Assembly: GCF_000242455.2 (NCBI RefSeq) | Contig: NC_019892.1 | Location: 1,426,001 to 1,490,000, forward strand | Origin: Singulisphaera acidiphila DSM 18658 | GTDB taxonomy: Bacteria > Planctomycetota > Planctomycetia > Isosphaerales > Isosphaeraceae | Reading direction: 5' to 3' | DNA length: 64,000 nt | Part shown: piece by piece, positions 53,013 to 61,860 of the stretch | How positions within the stretch are numbered: position 1 is the first letter of the stretch | How the letters are laid out: every line of letters begins with the position of its first letter | Notes under the pieces: generated by a model | What the model was told of the DNA's origin: nothing | The model's input: only the letters and a program-made list of their open reading frames with translations | The model's database searches: none | Program-made: the position numbers and the translations under genes

Positions 53013-54194
53013 ATGATCCGATACCGACCGGTTGTCTTGGCGTCGCTCGTCCTCTTGGCCGCTCCCGCGTTGTCGACTCGGGGGGATGACTTCGACCGGA
53101 TCGAGGGGAAAGTGCTCGCGGCGATCCCCACCAGTCAGGACGCGAAAGAGCAAGCGAGCCTGACGATCGGTGAGATCGACGCCCTTCCCAGCGCGCTCCG
53201 TGACGCGCGGTCAACTTTGCTGATCGCTCGGACCGGTCAGGGCAATCTCGCCCGCCTGCTCGTGTCGCCCGCGCTTCGCAAGCCGGCCACCGGCTCGGGG
53301 CCGCCGATCTCGGTGCTGACGCTCGAACGGTTTGACACGTTTGAATCGGGGAACCTTTCCACACGATTGGCACGCGGCAAGGAGATTCTCCTGTTCGTCG
53401 GGTTCGACTTCGACCTCGACAGCGGTCAGGTCGTCCCTGAGGGGCAAGGCGGAGACCTGCGGTTCGAGGCTGTGGGCCAAGGAAAAGAAGGCCCGCGCCT
53501 CGTTACGATTGGTGAGGCCAAGCTCTATTCCTTGAACAAACCGGTCGCCCTCGCCGCCGTCGATCGCACCCGGCCCTCGCTCGGCCGAAACGTGCTCACG
53601 AGTGACTTTGCGGGTCGATTCCGCCTGTTCGCCAACGGCCAGTGGTCGGGGTTGCTCGACCTCAAGGTCGATCCGGCGGGTCTCGTCTCGGGGCAGTTCC
53701 GCTCGGATCTGAACGGGACGTCTTACCCGGTCAACGGCCAGGTTGCGGCTGACGTCCCGCACAAGGTCAGTTTCACGATCACGTATCCACGCACCCGGCA
53801 AGACTTCGAGGGCCTTCTCTGGACCGAGGGTAAAGGGGCGATCGCCGGAAGTTTGACGATGCTCGATCGCGTCTTCGGCTTTTTCGCCGTTCGCGAAGGG
53901 GGAGCGTTCGCGCCGGAAGGGGAAGACATCGGCCCGCTCGCAAAGGGGGAGAGCAAGCCGGGGCGCAAGACCGTGACGGTTCACAAGGGCCAGTACACGC
54001 TTGACGGCAAGGCGCAGACGGACCAGGAACTCACCGACTCGCTGAAGCAGGCCGTCGCGGCCGATCCGGCCACCTGGATCCTGCTCCAGGTGCCTGCCGA
54101 TGAGCCATTCTCGGCGTTACAAACCGCCTTTGAAGTCATTGGCGCGGCCGGGCTTTCGACAGTCCGCCTTGCCCCGGCCGACACGCAACCTTGA
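53013..54194 (+). CDS. Secreted protein of unknown function with ExbD-like C-terminus
   Basis: A 393-residue protein from the ATG at 53013 (GGAG before it); MIRYRPVVLASLVLLAAPALSTRGDD is a signal peptide. About 200 residues of mixed beta-rich sequence follow (LFANGQWSGLLDLKVDPAGLVSGQF and LDRVFGFFAVREGG). The last 80 residues, KTVTVHKGQYTLDGKAQTDQELTDSLKQAVAADPATWILLQVPADEPFSALQTAFEVIGAAGLSTVRLA, resemble the periplasmic domain of ExbD/TolR. This soluble version has no ExbD helix. The function is unknown; it is coupled to the following PmoA-like gene, which starts 44 nt after its stop. Confidence 0.65.
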   Translation: MIRYRPVVLASLVLLAAPALSTRGDDFDRIEGKVLAAIPTSQDAKEQASLTIGEIDALPSALRDARSTLLIARTGQGNLARLLVSPALRKPATGSGPPISVLTLERFDTFESGNLSTRLARGKEILLFVGFDFDLDSGQVVPEGQGGDLRFEAVGQGKEGPRLVTIGEAKLYSLNKPVALAAVDRTRPSLGRNVLTSDFAGRFRLFANGQWSGLLDLKVDPAGLVSGQFRSDLNGTSYPVNGQVAADVPHKVSFTITYPRTRQDFEGLLWTEGKGAIAGSLTMLDRVFGFFAVREGGAFAPEGEDIGPLAKGESKPGRKTVTVHKGQYTLDGKAQTDQELTDSLKQAVAADPATWILLQVPADEPFSALQTAFEVIGAAGLSTVRLAPADTQP

Positions 54195-54238
54195 AAGACA
54201 ACCAACCGGCAGATGGACCGAGACCGAGGAGGTCGATC

Positions 54239-55162
54239 GTGGCATCGTTTCCCTTTCCCAGAGTCCAGGCACTTCCCCAGGTCGATCGAGCCAGCCTGCA
54301 GGTCGATGGCGTCGAACGCGTTGGATTCGAGTTCGGCCAAGGGGGCCCGCGCCCCTTCATCTACCCGGTCATCGGCCCCTCCGGAGCGCACCTGACGCGG
54401 ATGGGGCACCCGAACCCCGTCGGACACGAGCATCACCGCTCCGTCTGGTTTGGACACGAAAAGGTGGACGGAACGAATTTCTGGGGCGAGAGTACCCATT
54501 CCGATATCCAGGTGCGTCACAAACAGGTTCTTATCTATCAGGATGGACCCGACTGGGCTGGGCTCGTGGCGGATTCCGACTGGTGGGCTCACGGGCACAC
54601 GGTGATGCGGCAGCGCCTGACGCTCGTGCTCGAGCCGAACGCCGACGGTGGCTTCGCGCTCGACCTTCAATCGCGGTTCGAGTCGGTTGGGATCCCTGTC
54701 CCGCTCGACAAGACCAACTTCGGTTTCCTCGGTGTGCGGGTGGCGAAGACGATTTCGGAGCAGTTCGGCGGCGGCCGGCTGACTGCCGCCGATGGTTCAA
54801 CGGGCGAACCCGCGATCTTCGGCAAGGCGCACCGCTGGGTCGACTACTCCGGCCCCTCCGCCCCCGACAAGGTCGAGGGAATCTGCTACATGGATCATCC
54901 CGATAACCCGCGATATCCCACCCACTGGCACGTTCGGCAGGACGGCTGGATGGAGGCTGCGTTCAACCTGGCCGAGCCTTATGGACTGGCCACCGACCAT
55001 CCCCTCGACCTTCGCTACCGCCTACTCGTCCATGCCGGCCCCGCCGACCGCAGGGCCCTCGACCAGGCCTGGAACTCGTTCGCGAAGTCGCCGGCCTATT
55101 CCGTCGCTCCCCCGCAAAAGGGAGGGATCGCGACTCTTCAGCGCGTGGCCTTGCCCGGCTGA
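54239..55162 (+). CDS. PmoA/DUF6807-type protein
   Basis: A 307-residue cytoplasmic-looking protein. GTG at 54239 follows AGGAGG with 6-nt spacing, so a TTG at 54191 is rejected. RPFIYPVIGPSGAHLTRMGHPNPVGHEHHRSVWFGHEKVDGTNFWGE carries the histidine-rich GHEHHRS motif typical of the DUF6807 ('methane oxygenase PmoA' in databases) family. DHPDNPRYPTHWHVRQDGWMEAAFN and PLDLRYRLLVHAGPADRRALDQAWNSFA complete the pattern. Despite the database name, these are not methane monooxygenase subunits; the fold is beta-rich and the function is not established. The preceding ExbD-like secreted-protein gene is the only neighbour on the strand. Confidence 0.8.
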   Translation: MASFPFPRVQALPQVDRASLQVDGVERVGFEFGQGGPRPFIYPVIGPSGAHLTRMGHPNPVGHEHHRSVWFGHEKVDGTNFWGESTHSDIQVRHKQVLIYQDGPDWAGLVADSDWWAHGHTVMRQRLTLVLEPNADGGFALDLQSRFESVGIPVPLDKTNFGFLGVRVAKTISEQFGGGRLTAADGSTGEPAIFGKAHRWVDYSGPSAPDKVEGICYMDHPDNPRYPTHWHVRQDGWMEAAFNLAEPYGLATDHPLDLRYRLLVHAGPADRRALDQAWNSFAKSPAYSVAPPQKGGIATLQRVALPG

Positions 55163-55294
55163 GTTTGGCTTATGCCCGAATATGAGGGATTGACCTGGCC
55201 AAGAATAATGGACGTGGCCCACCAGGTTCTGGCCTTCGGGGGGCGAATCAGATGGCGCCCCCATTGTTTGGTCGGCTTCCCACCGTTGGGAAGG

Positions 55295-55972
55295 TCAGCG
55301 AGGCGCTGGCTGAGGAACGGGAGGCCCTTGGATTTCAGCCATCGCTTTCGCGTGGTCCTTGCCTCCGGCGAGCCGTGCCTTGCGATAGGCTGTGGCAAAC
55401 TTCTCGAACTGACGCGGGCGACTTCCGTTGTTCGTGGTCGGCCGCTTCAAGTGCAGCGCCCCGTCCATCAGATCCAGGGGTGAAACGGTCCCTTTCGCCA
55501 GCCGAATCGCCGCGCAGGTCTTGATTGTCAGGTCGACGATTCTCGGGGCATCTTCGAGATATTTACCGGTCAACTGGGACAAGGCCACGGCCGACCGAGC
55601 GACCAAGGGGTCGGTCTCAGGGAGCGGTCGCCCCGCCTCCATCATGGCGATCCGATGCGCGGGCATGACCCGGAGCACGGGCCCGAATTCACCCTGTTCC
55701 GGAGCGACGAACTCCGTGGGAGGTACGACGAAAGGGAGCGGTGGCGGAGTCGTGGGGGCCGGTGTGGCGGAAGGAAGCGGTGCCGGCGCCGGGGCGAAGT
55801 CGACCGGTGGCGGCTCGGCTGGTGGTGGGCTCGGTTCCACGGTCGGGGGCATTTCGGGCTCGGCGGGGGCCTGCGCAACGGCAGGGGTCAGAATCGAAAA
55901 TGGGAGCCACTCCCCCACTCCGGCGGAGGCCGCCACGGCGACAAGCGAGGCCATCAAGGTTACACGTCTCAT
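55295..55972 (-). CDS. Secreted proline-rich protein of unknown function
   Basis: A 225-residue protein from the ATG at 55972, where GAGG lies 10 nt upstream. MRRVTLMASLVAVAASAGVGEWLPFSILTPAVAQA is a signal peptide with an AxA-type end. About 60 residues rich in Pro, Glu, Ala and Thr follow. The C-terminal 110 residues (FGPVLRVMPAHRIAMMEAGRPLPETDPLVARSAVALSQLTGKYLEDAPRIVDLTIKTCAAIRLAKGTVSPLDLMDGALHL) are helical without recognised motif. The protein is likely periplasmic. Confidence 0.6.
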   Translation of the reverse strand: MRRVTLMASLVAVAASAGVGEWLPFSILTPAVAQAPAEPEMPPTVEPSPPPAEPPPVDFAPAPAPLPSATPAPTTPPPLPFVVPPTEFVAPEQGEFGPVLRVMPAHRIAMMEAGRPLPETDPLVARSAVALSQLTGKYLEDAPRIVDLTIKTCAAIRLAKGTVSPLDLMDGALHLKRPTTNNGSRPRQFEKFATAYRKARLAGGKDHAKAMAEIQGPPVPQPAPR

Positions 55973-56336
55973 AAGTGATTTGCCTCTTCTTCTGATCTCG
56001 CTGCCGCGTTCGCTCCGTGCCCCTTGACGTCGTTCAAACACTGGAAAAATCCACGAAATCAGGGGACTGGGAAGCGCGTTGGCAAAGACATGGTCACGTG
56101 GGGTGATCGCCGGGTTCTTGAATCCTCTTTCCTCGTCTCCAAGCTTATCACCGAATCGCGACGTCGACCAACGAAGTGACGCTCAGGTCGAGGTTACTCC
56201 TTTGGAGGCACTCAAGGATGGTCTGTGCCGCGTCTTTACATCGCGACGAACGACTGTACGATGAATTGCCTCTGACATTCGTCGGTGGGCATCGATGGCT
56301 GGGGCGAGCCTGGTGGCAGAGCAACGGAGCACGATC
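55973..56336. other. Divergent intergenic region before the ABC-2 permease
   Basis: A 364-nt gene-free stretch. It contains a candidate sigma-70 promoter (56235-56262) for the plus-strand permease gene. No repeat or RNA gene is seen. Confidence 0.4.
56235..56262 (+). promoter_or_regulatory. Candidate promoter of the ABC-2 permease gene
   Basis: TTTACA (56235-56240), a 16-nt spacer and TACGAT (56257-56262) form a plausible -35/-10 pair, one base off TTGACA and two off TATAAT. It lies about 75 nt before the ATG at 56337. Confidence 0.35.
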
Positions 56337-58148
56337 ATGGACCTGGGCCCCATTCTCCGTTTTGAATTGAGACGGACGGCGCGGCAAGGTCGCCTCTACC
56401 TGTTCAGGGGGGCGATCGGCCTGTTCTTGATGGGGATGATGACCGCAATGGTGTCAGACTGGCGGCACGCTTCAGCGGGGGGATGGCAGACACTGCAGGC
56501 CTTGCGCTCGCTGACGGAGTTGCTTTTTCTCGAGCTCACATTGGTGCAAGGGATTGCGATTGCTGTCCTGGTGCCCGGCTTGGTCGCGGGGTCGATCGCC
56601 GAGGAAGATCGGCGTGGGACGATGACGGACTTACTGGCCAGCCCGCTGTCGAGCGGGTCGATCGTGCTGGGAAAACTGGTGGTGCAACTCGCGCGCACCG
56701 GAATGGCCTGGGGCGTTGGCCTCCCCTTTGTGTTGCCGTTTGTCTTGTTCGGGGCTCTCGACTTCAGCTTCGTCTCCAGCGCGTACATCATGCTTGTCGC
56801 GTGGACCCTGTTTGTGGCGTCGCTATCGCTCGTCGTGTCGGTTGTCAACCCGCGACCGCGTCTGGCAATCTTGATGGCCTATGTCCTCGTGGTCGGCTGG
56901 CTCCTTGGACCGATTGGGTACGCGTCGCTCGCCGTTCAACTCCCTTGGCCATTGGCCTGGCTCCAGACTGTAAGCGGCTGGATTCTCCAGGGGCATCCCG
57001 CTAACCAGGAGTGGTTGTTCACGATCATTACGATGAGGCCGTTCGCGGGGCCGTACGTGGAGCCTGCGGGCTCGGCCTGGCTCAAGTCTGAGTTGGCGCG
57101 AGGCCTTCCTGGTTTCGTGAGCATCCAGTTGACCTTCTCGGCGATCTTCGTATTGCTGGCTTTGCTTCTCCTCCGTCCCTTACGGTTGGGCGTCTGGCTG
57201 CGGACCGCCCGGGTTGGGGAACCGAACTCGAAGCACCGGCCGCCGATCGGCGACGATCCGATCCTCTGGAAGGAGTGGTATACAACCTCCGGGCCTCTCG
57301 ACCGTCCCGTGGTCCGTGGGGCAATCCTCCTCGTCTGTATGGTTTTACTCGCTCCGCTGCTCGGGACGGTCCGAAGCGCCTTCTTGGAGTGGCACGAGTC
57401 GTGGTGGGATGCTTTGGCATGGTGGTGGAAGCGAAATGCACTGAACGAATCGCTCCGCCATGTTCACTCCACTCTCTATTTCCTGGGATTGGTGTGTGGA
57501 GCCGCCATCGCCGCGACCAGCGTGACCGGTGAGCGAGAGCGAGGGACGTGGGTCAGCCTGACGACCACTCTCGTGACCGGGCGCGAAGTGGCTCGAGCCA
57601 AGGTGATCGGATCCCTGGTCGCGGTGCGTGGACTTGCGATTCCGTTTCTCCTCGTCTGGATTGTCGGCCTGATGACCGGTTCCGTCCATCCCATCGGTGC
57701 TGTCTCGGCGGCGATCGGAATCGTCGTCTATCTTTGGTATGCAGCAGCGATTGGGGTCTTTGTTTCCATGATGTCAAAGACGTCGGAACGGGCGATCGGG
57801 GCCACGCTTGTGGTCTTGCTCGTCAGCAATGCGCTCCCCTTGCTCTTCGTCCCCTTGAGCCTCATCGGGTCGATCACGGGGGCCTGGTCGAGCGTCTACC
57901 TTGCCGGCTTGACCCCGTTCATGGAATGGGCTTCACTCCTATCGCCCATGGATATCCAACAGTGGCACACCGGTCAGGTCTGGGGGCAGATCTTCTGTCT
58001 TCCGGCGGGAATCTGGCGGCGCTCGGTGGTTCTTGAACCCGGCCTTGCCTGGACCTTTGCGATCAGCCTTGCTGTCCACGCCACCGGAGCGATTGCCGCG
58101 ACAAGGTTCGCGGCCCGAGTGTTCGATGCGCGGCGCGGGCGATGCTGA
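56337..58148 (+). CDS. ABC-2 type transporter permease
   Basis: A 603-residue protein with about 12 hydrophobic segments in two halves. ATG at 56337 follows GGAG; the frame opens earlier at 56295 without support. Each half has the ABC-2 motif: VAGSIAEEDRRGTMTDLLASPLSSGSIVLGKLVVQL (about 95-130) and AATSVTGERERGTWVSLTTTLVTGREVARAKVIGSL (about 395-430). The ExErGTxxxLLxxPLs pattern is the classical ABC-2 intracellular loop, so this looks like a fusion of two permease halves. No ATPase gene is adjacent. Two SPFH genes follow on the same strand; they may form one transcript. Confidence 0.85.
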   Translation: MDLGPILRFELRRTARQGRLYLFRGAIGLFLMGMMTAMVSDWRHASAGGWQTLQALRSLTELLFLELTLVQGIAIAVLVPGLVAGSIAEEDRRGTMTDLLASPLSSGSIVLGKLVVQLARTGMAWGVGLPFVLPFVLFGALDFSFVSSAYIMLVAWTLFVASLSLVVSVVNPRPRLAILMAYVLVVGWLLGPIGYASLAVQLPWPLAWLQTVSGWILQGHPANQEWLFTIITMRPFAGPYVEPAGSAWLKSELARGLPGFVSIQLTFSAIFVLLALLLLRPLRLGVWLRTARVGEPNSKHRPPIGDDPILWKEWYTTSGPLDRPVVRGAILLVCMVLLAPLLGTVRSAFLEWHESWWDALAWWWKRNALNESLRHVHSTLYFLGLVCGAAIAATSVTGERERGTWVSLTTTLVTGREVARAKVIGSLVAVRGLAIPFLLVWIVGLMTGSVHPIGAVSAAIGIVVYLWYAAAIGVFVSMMSKTSERAIGATLVVLLVSNALPLLFVPLSLIGSITGAWSSVYLAGLTPFMEWASLLSPMDIQQWHTGQVWGQIFCLPAGIWRRSVVLEPGLAWTFAISLAVHATGAIAATRFAARVFDARRGRC

Positions 58149-58247
58149 GGCCCGGCCGAATCGGAGAACTCCGTGTCGGTCCTGAGGACGGCCGGGTACT
58201 GTGGACAGGCACTTGGGAGGTGGGTCGGCTTTTGTCCGGGGGGCGTG

Positions 58248-58964
58248 ATGCTCGAGTTTCTCCAGGCGATGACCGGGATCTTCGTGGTGGTCTATGAAGG
58301 CCAGCATGCCTTGAAGTTCCATCTGGGACGTGCCATCGGCGTGGTTGGGCCTGGCGTCCACTTCAAGATTCCGATCCTCCAACGCTTTCAGGTTGTGGCC
58401 ACCAAGGACACGACCCTCGACCTCGAGCCGCAAGTGATTCAACTGAGCGACGAACTCGTCTACGAGGTCGGCGCCAAGGTCGTCTACCAGATTGTCGATC
58501 TCCGCAAGGCCGTCATCGAGGTCGACAACCTTGTGGAGGGTCTCAAGAATCGGCTCGTCATCATCGTGCAAAACGTGGTCAAGGCCCAGGACAGGCACTC
58601 GATCCGTGACATGTCGCGGATGGTCGATGAGGTCAAGCAAGCGCTTGGCCCCGTCGAGCAGCAGTGGGGTGTGCAGGTTCACGAGTTTGGCTTTTCGACC
58701 TTCTCGCCGACGCCGGAAACCATGGAGATCACCCAGTTGCAGAAGCTTGCACACGAGAAACTCTCGCTCTATCGCCAGTTCCACGATGAGCAAGGGCTCA
58801 ATCCCGAGGCGGCGGTCTCGCTGATTTCAGGCGCAGTCATGGCCTTGTCGGGACAAAGCGCGCGGCTGGCCGTGCCTTCACCTCTGGCCCCCGCTCAACC
58901 CACGGTTGCCGGAGAGAATCAAGACGTGTCGACCCACAACTCGGGCAATGATCACGATGGATGA
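58248..58964 (+). CDS. SPFH/band-7 domain protein, first of a pair
   Basis: A 238-residue protein from the ATG at 58248 after GGGGGG; an upstream GTG at 58173 is less supported. A short N-terminal membrane-associating segment (LEFLQAMTGIFVVVYEGQHALKFHLGRAIGVVGPGVHFKIPILQRFQVVAT) opens the band-7 domain, which spans about 10-180 with LVYEVGAKVVYQIVDLRKAV and QVHEFGFSTFSPTPETMEITQLQKLAHEK. A short helix and a Pro/Ala-rich tail end the protein. There is no long flotillin coiled coil. SPFH proteins form membrane microdomain cages. The gene overlaps the next SPFH gene by eight bases. Confidence 0.8.
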   Translation: MLEFLQAMTGIFVVVYEGQHALKFHLGRAIGVVGPGVHFKIPILQRFQVVATKDTTLDLEPQVIQLSDELVYEVGAKVVYQIVDLRKAVIEVDNLVEGLKNRLVIIVQNVVKAQDRHSIRDMSRMVDEVKQALGPVEQQWGVQVHEFGFSTFSPTPETMEITQLQKLAHEKLSLYRQFHDEQGLNPEAAVSLISGAVMALSGQSARLAVPSPLAPAQPTVAGENQDVSTHNSGNDHDG

Positions 58965-59730
58965 CCTTCTCGATTGGCTGCTCAAGCTCGTTGAGGTGGT
59001 CTGGAAGGTCACCTGGAGGTTTGCCCAGAAGCGTCCTTGGGCCGTCGCGGTGGCGTTGTTCGGCCTGGCTCGCGCCTTTGGGATCATGATCCAGTCCGGC
59101 CAGCGCGGTGTCCTGTTCCGTTGGGGGCGAGCCGTCAAGGAACTCGAACCAGGCTTCCACTGGCTCGTTCCCTTGGTCCACGGGGTCAAAACAACCCCCG
59201 TACGGTCCATCACGCTCGACCTCCCGATACAGAAGGTGCTCACTGTCGATGGGCTGGTCTATGACGTCAGCGTGAATGTGGTCTATCACGTCGAGAATGC
59301 CACGAAGGCCCTCACGATGGTCGAACATGTCGCCATCGGCTGCCGGGACGCGGTTCCCATTCTTGTCACCGAAGTCCTCCGCGTTCGCGATCAGGCCCAT
59401 CTGGCCGACCGCCTGACGCTGGACCGTGAACTGACCGAACGCGTACAGGCCTGGGTTGCCCGCTGGGGACTCGCGGTTGAGCAGGCCGGGTTCACATCCA
59501 TTGCGCCGAACAAGGGTGTTTTGCGGACGACGCAGCTCAGCGAGAAGACCGTCGAACGCGCCCGAGTGTTGCGCTTGCTGATCGACGGGGGCCTCGATGT
59601 CGAGTCAGCGCTGGTCATGATCGGGACCGAACATCCGCCGATCGCCAAGTCGAGCCGATGCTACCAGGTTCGATCGCGCGGCAGGGTTGAGAAGCCGGCG
59701 CGTCGTCCGGCTGCCCTCCAGGGGTCATGA
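58957..59730 (+). CDS. SPFH/band-7 domain protein, second of a pair
   Basis: A 257-residue protein starting inside the end of the first SPFH gene (ATG at 58957; 58948 is possible). An N-terminal helix (WAVAVALFGLARAFGIMIQSGQRGVLFRWGRAVKELEPGFHWLVPLVHGVKTTPVRSITLDLPIQ) leads into the band-7 domain, with VDGLVYDVSVNVVYHVENATKALTMVEH as its core and VARWGLAVEQAGFTSIAPN. The two proteins are paralogues at low identity, as in HflK/HflC or prohibitin pairs. A Lys/Arg-rich tail ends it. A hetero-oligomeric cage with its partner is inferred from the overlapping genes. Confidence 0.8.
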   Translation: MDDLLDWLLKLVEVVWKVTWRFAQKRPWAVAVALFGLARAFGIMIQSGQRGVLFRWGRAVKELEPGFHWLVPLVHGVKTTPVRSITLDLPIQKVLTVDGLVYDVSVNVVYHVENATKALTMVEHVAIGCRDAVPILVTEVLRVRDQAHLADRLTLDRELTERVQAWVARWGLAVEQAGFTSIAPNKGVLRTTQLSEKTVERARVLRLLIDGGLDVESALVMIGTEHPPIAKSSRCYQVRSRGRVEKPARRPAALQGS

Positions 59731-59763
59731 TCAAGGGAACTCGGTCGACGCGCTGAGGGTGGC

Positions 59764-60441
59764 TCACCGCCCAACTCCGGTTGCGCTGGCTTTTGGCGTT
59801 CCGTTGCTTGCACCCGATTCACGAGGGAGATTGGGGACCAAGCTCGGATCATAGGTTGAACCGGCCGACACCTGGACCAAGGTAATCCGCATCTTCGTCG
59901 GGAAGAACTTTTCGGAGTCGGGCCGCTGGTGCGCATGGCCCCTGCCCCCGCTATTGTCTTTGATCACCAGATCCATTTGCTTGATGCCCTCCGACCAGAC
60001 GATCGCGTCGTTCTCCCAGAATGATTTCATCGAGATGTCCTGCTCATACACGCCTTTTTCGCGGTAGAGGACCGTCCCGGTGCAGCCGTATCCGTTTCCT
60101 TGACCTCGATTCGGAATATAGCAAATACTCCACGTCGTGGGCTCGCCACCGGCGGGCTTCTCGATCACCTCCGTGCGGATGTGAACCGTCCCGTTCCGAT
60201 AGTCTACCGGGCTCGTCCAGTTGCGCGGACGGTCCGGGTTCATCGCTTTGCCGCGAACGTAGTAGTGCGATTTACTCGGCTTCGACGTGTCCGCATCTGC
60301 CTTGGTAAAGGTGAAGGTGACGTCGAACAGGACAAACTGTTCCGCGTAGCTCACCGAAGGAATCATAATCAGTGCTGTGGTTCCTGCCAGCAGGGCGATG
60401 GCACCAACGCGGAGCGATCGAGTCAACCGGGACGGTCTCAT
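59764..60441 (-). CDS. Exported protein of unknown function
   Basis: A 225-residue protein; MRPSRLTRSLRVGAIALLAGTTALIMIPSVSYAEQF is a signal peptide with YAE-type cleavage, and GGAG precedes the ATG by about 10 nt. The mature part (VLFDVTFTFTKADADTSKPSKSHYYVRGKAMNPDRPRNWTSPVDYRNGTVHIRTEVIEKPAGGEPTTWSICYIPN ... YEQDISMKSFWENDAIVWSEGIKQMDLVIKD) is beta-rich and resembles the polysaccharide-lyase/heparinase-like beta-sandwich proteins only loosely. The family appears planctomycete-specific. No active-site motif is evident. It converges on the second SPFH gene with 33 nt between stops. Confidence 0.7.
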   Translation of the reverse strand: MRPSRLTRSLRVGAIALLAGTTALIMIPSVSYAEQFVLFDVTFTFTKADADTSKPSKSHYYVRGKAMNPDRPRNWTSPVDYRNGTVHIRTEVIEKPAGGEPTTWSICYIPNRGQGNGYGCTGTVLYREKGVYEQDISMKSFWENDAIVWSEGIKQMDLVIKDNSGGRGHAHQRPDSEKFFPTKMRITLVQVSAGSTYDPSLVPNLPRESGASNGTPKASATGVGR

Positions 60442-60558
60442 GATTACTCAACTCCAAGGTGTCGCCCATCAGCGACGGTGATACGGGATGGGCAGGAAGT
60501 CAGGAACAAGAAGATCCGCAAAGTCTTTCCGAGGGGCGATCGATAGTCCCGAGTTCGT

Positions 60559-60663
60559 TCAGCCATTCCAGAAGTAGAGGAGCAGAATCAACACGCCTGT
60601 GAGCACGATTGAAACCAGGATTGAGCCTAGACATCCGAGTTTGTTGAAGTAAAAGAAGAACAT
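60559..60663 (-). CDS. 34-residue single-helix membrane peptide
   Basis: A very short frame, MFFFYFNKLGCLGSILVSIVLTGVLILLLYFWNG, starts at an ATG at 60663 with GGGGAG about 8 nt upstream and ends at TGA at 60559. It is one aromatic start, a KLGCLGS turn and one 20-residue transmembrane helix. The FNKLGCLGS opening looks like a conserved small-protein motif. It sits between an exported-protein gene and the desaturase gene on the same strand. Function unknown; a helper of a membrane enzyme is possible, such as the desaturase. Confidence 0.6.
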   Translation of the reverse strand: MFFFYFNKLGCLGSILVSIVLTGVLILLLYFWNG

Positions 60664-60894
60664 GGACTGGCTCCCCATCGCCGTCTCGACTGTCCGGCTT
60701 CGTTGGCGGATGCTTCTGAATCGAGTGTCCCCTCAGTCCGTGCTTTGCACTTCCGGTGCCAGTCCAGTATTCCGTGCCGTCCCGAGCGGGGACGGCGACG
60801 GCGGGCGGATTGCGTTCCCCCAATATCGGATGCGGCGTTGCGAGGCCCGGCGATTCCTGGAGGACGGAGGCACTCGCGTCCTTGGGAAAGGAAA

Positions 60895-61860
60895 TCAGGC
60901 TTTTCGGTCTCGGATCCAGGAGAAGGAGAAGGGGGCTTGGCTGGCGACCTGTTCACCGATCTCGTCGGCGAAGCGTTCGAAGCGTTCGGGTTGCTGGCAG
61001 ATGTAGTCCTGGGCCCTTGCGGCTTTTCCGGATACCGATCGGCGGCCGACGTTCCAGGCGTTATTGAGGTGCCGGATGATGTCGCCGTAATCCCGGGACG
61101 TGTAGACCCCGGTGCGCTGGGTGACGGCTGCGTAGTGGTCGAAGAGATCCGGGGTCCTGCCATCGTTCATCCTGGCCCCAGGCATCGCGATCATTCGCTT
61201 GAGCATCGATCGATAGGCAAGAATCGTCCCTTCCGGGTCGCGGTCCATCAGTTGAGCGACAACTTTGGTGTAGAAGACTTCATGGCGTGTCTCGTCGGAT
61301 GCGATCTTGCGGCAGATCAGTGCCAGATTCACTTCGCCCTGCTCGTCGGCGAGGCGGGCGAGGTTACCGTGGGACATCCGGGTGGCGCGTTCCTGGAAGG
61401 CGGCGTAGACGAGGCCTGCCTGGTTGTTCCCTTCGCTGCCCGGACTGAAACCGTTCTTGATGAGGTGATGGACCGTCGTTTCGACGGATCGCATGTTCAC
61501 TCGTCCGGTGAGGCGGAGGTAGGTGTTCAGCAGGTCGCCATGCCGGTTCTCCTCCGCCGTCCAACCGCGCAGCCAGTGCGCCCAGGGGGTGTCCGTAATC
61601 CCGGTCGGATCCTTGGCGATGTGCTCGAGCGAAATAGTGTAATTCGGGAGCGCTTCCTCGGTGACCATGTTGCCGACGAGCACGACCAGCAGCTCATCGG
61701 GCAACCGCAGGGCCGTCTCCCGGAACTGTGCCAATTGCTCGGACCAATTGTCGGACTCGAGGTCGGGGAGGTAATCAGTCGGCTGCCAGATCTGGTCGAC
61801 AGGGAGAAGTAGCGAGAGGTTCTCTCCAACGAATCCTTGCACACTATCGACGATGTCCAT
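60895..61860 (-). CDS. Acyl-ACP desaturase (soluble diiron)
   Basis: A 321-residue soluble desaturase of the FA_desaturase_2 type. ATG at 61860 is preferred to an in-frame TTG at 61884. The two diiron motifs are TAEENRHGDLLNTYLRLTG (EENRHG) and KIASDETRHEVFYTKVV (SDETRHE). Both ExxH pairs and the other Glu ligands can be seen in place. It introduces a double bond into acyl-ACP using ferredoxin and O2 (family knowledge), and shapes membrane unsaturation. It is preceded downstream by the small membrane-peptide gene, which may be in the same transcript. Confidence 0.9.
   Translation of the reverse strand: MDIVDSVQGFVGENLSLLLPVDQIWQPTDYLPDLESDNWSEQLAQFRETALRLPDELLVVLVGNMVTEEALPNYTISLEHIAKDPTGITDTPWAHWLRGWTAEENRHGDLLNTYLRLTGRVNMRSVETTVHHLIKNGFSPGSEGNNQAGLVYAAFQERATRMSHGNLARLADEQGEVNLALICRKIASDETRHEVFYTKVVAQLMDRDPEGTILAYRSMLKRMIAMPGARMNDGRTPDLFDHYAAVTQRTGVYTSRDYGDIIRHLNNAWNVGRRSVSGKAARAQDYICQQPERFERFADEIGEQVASQAPFSFSWIRDRKA

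Noticed and set aside
54239..55162. Particulate methane monooxygenase subunit
   Set aside because: The database name PmoA for this family is misleading; the protein lacks the membrane helices and copper-site pattern of methane monooxygenase.
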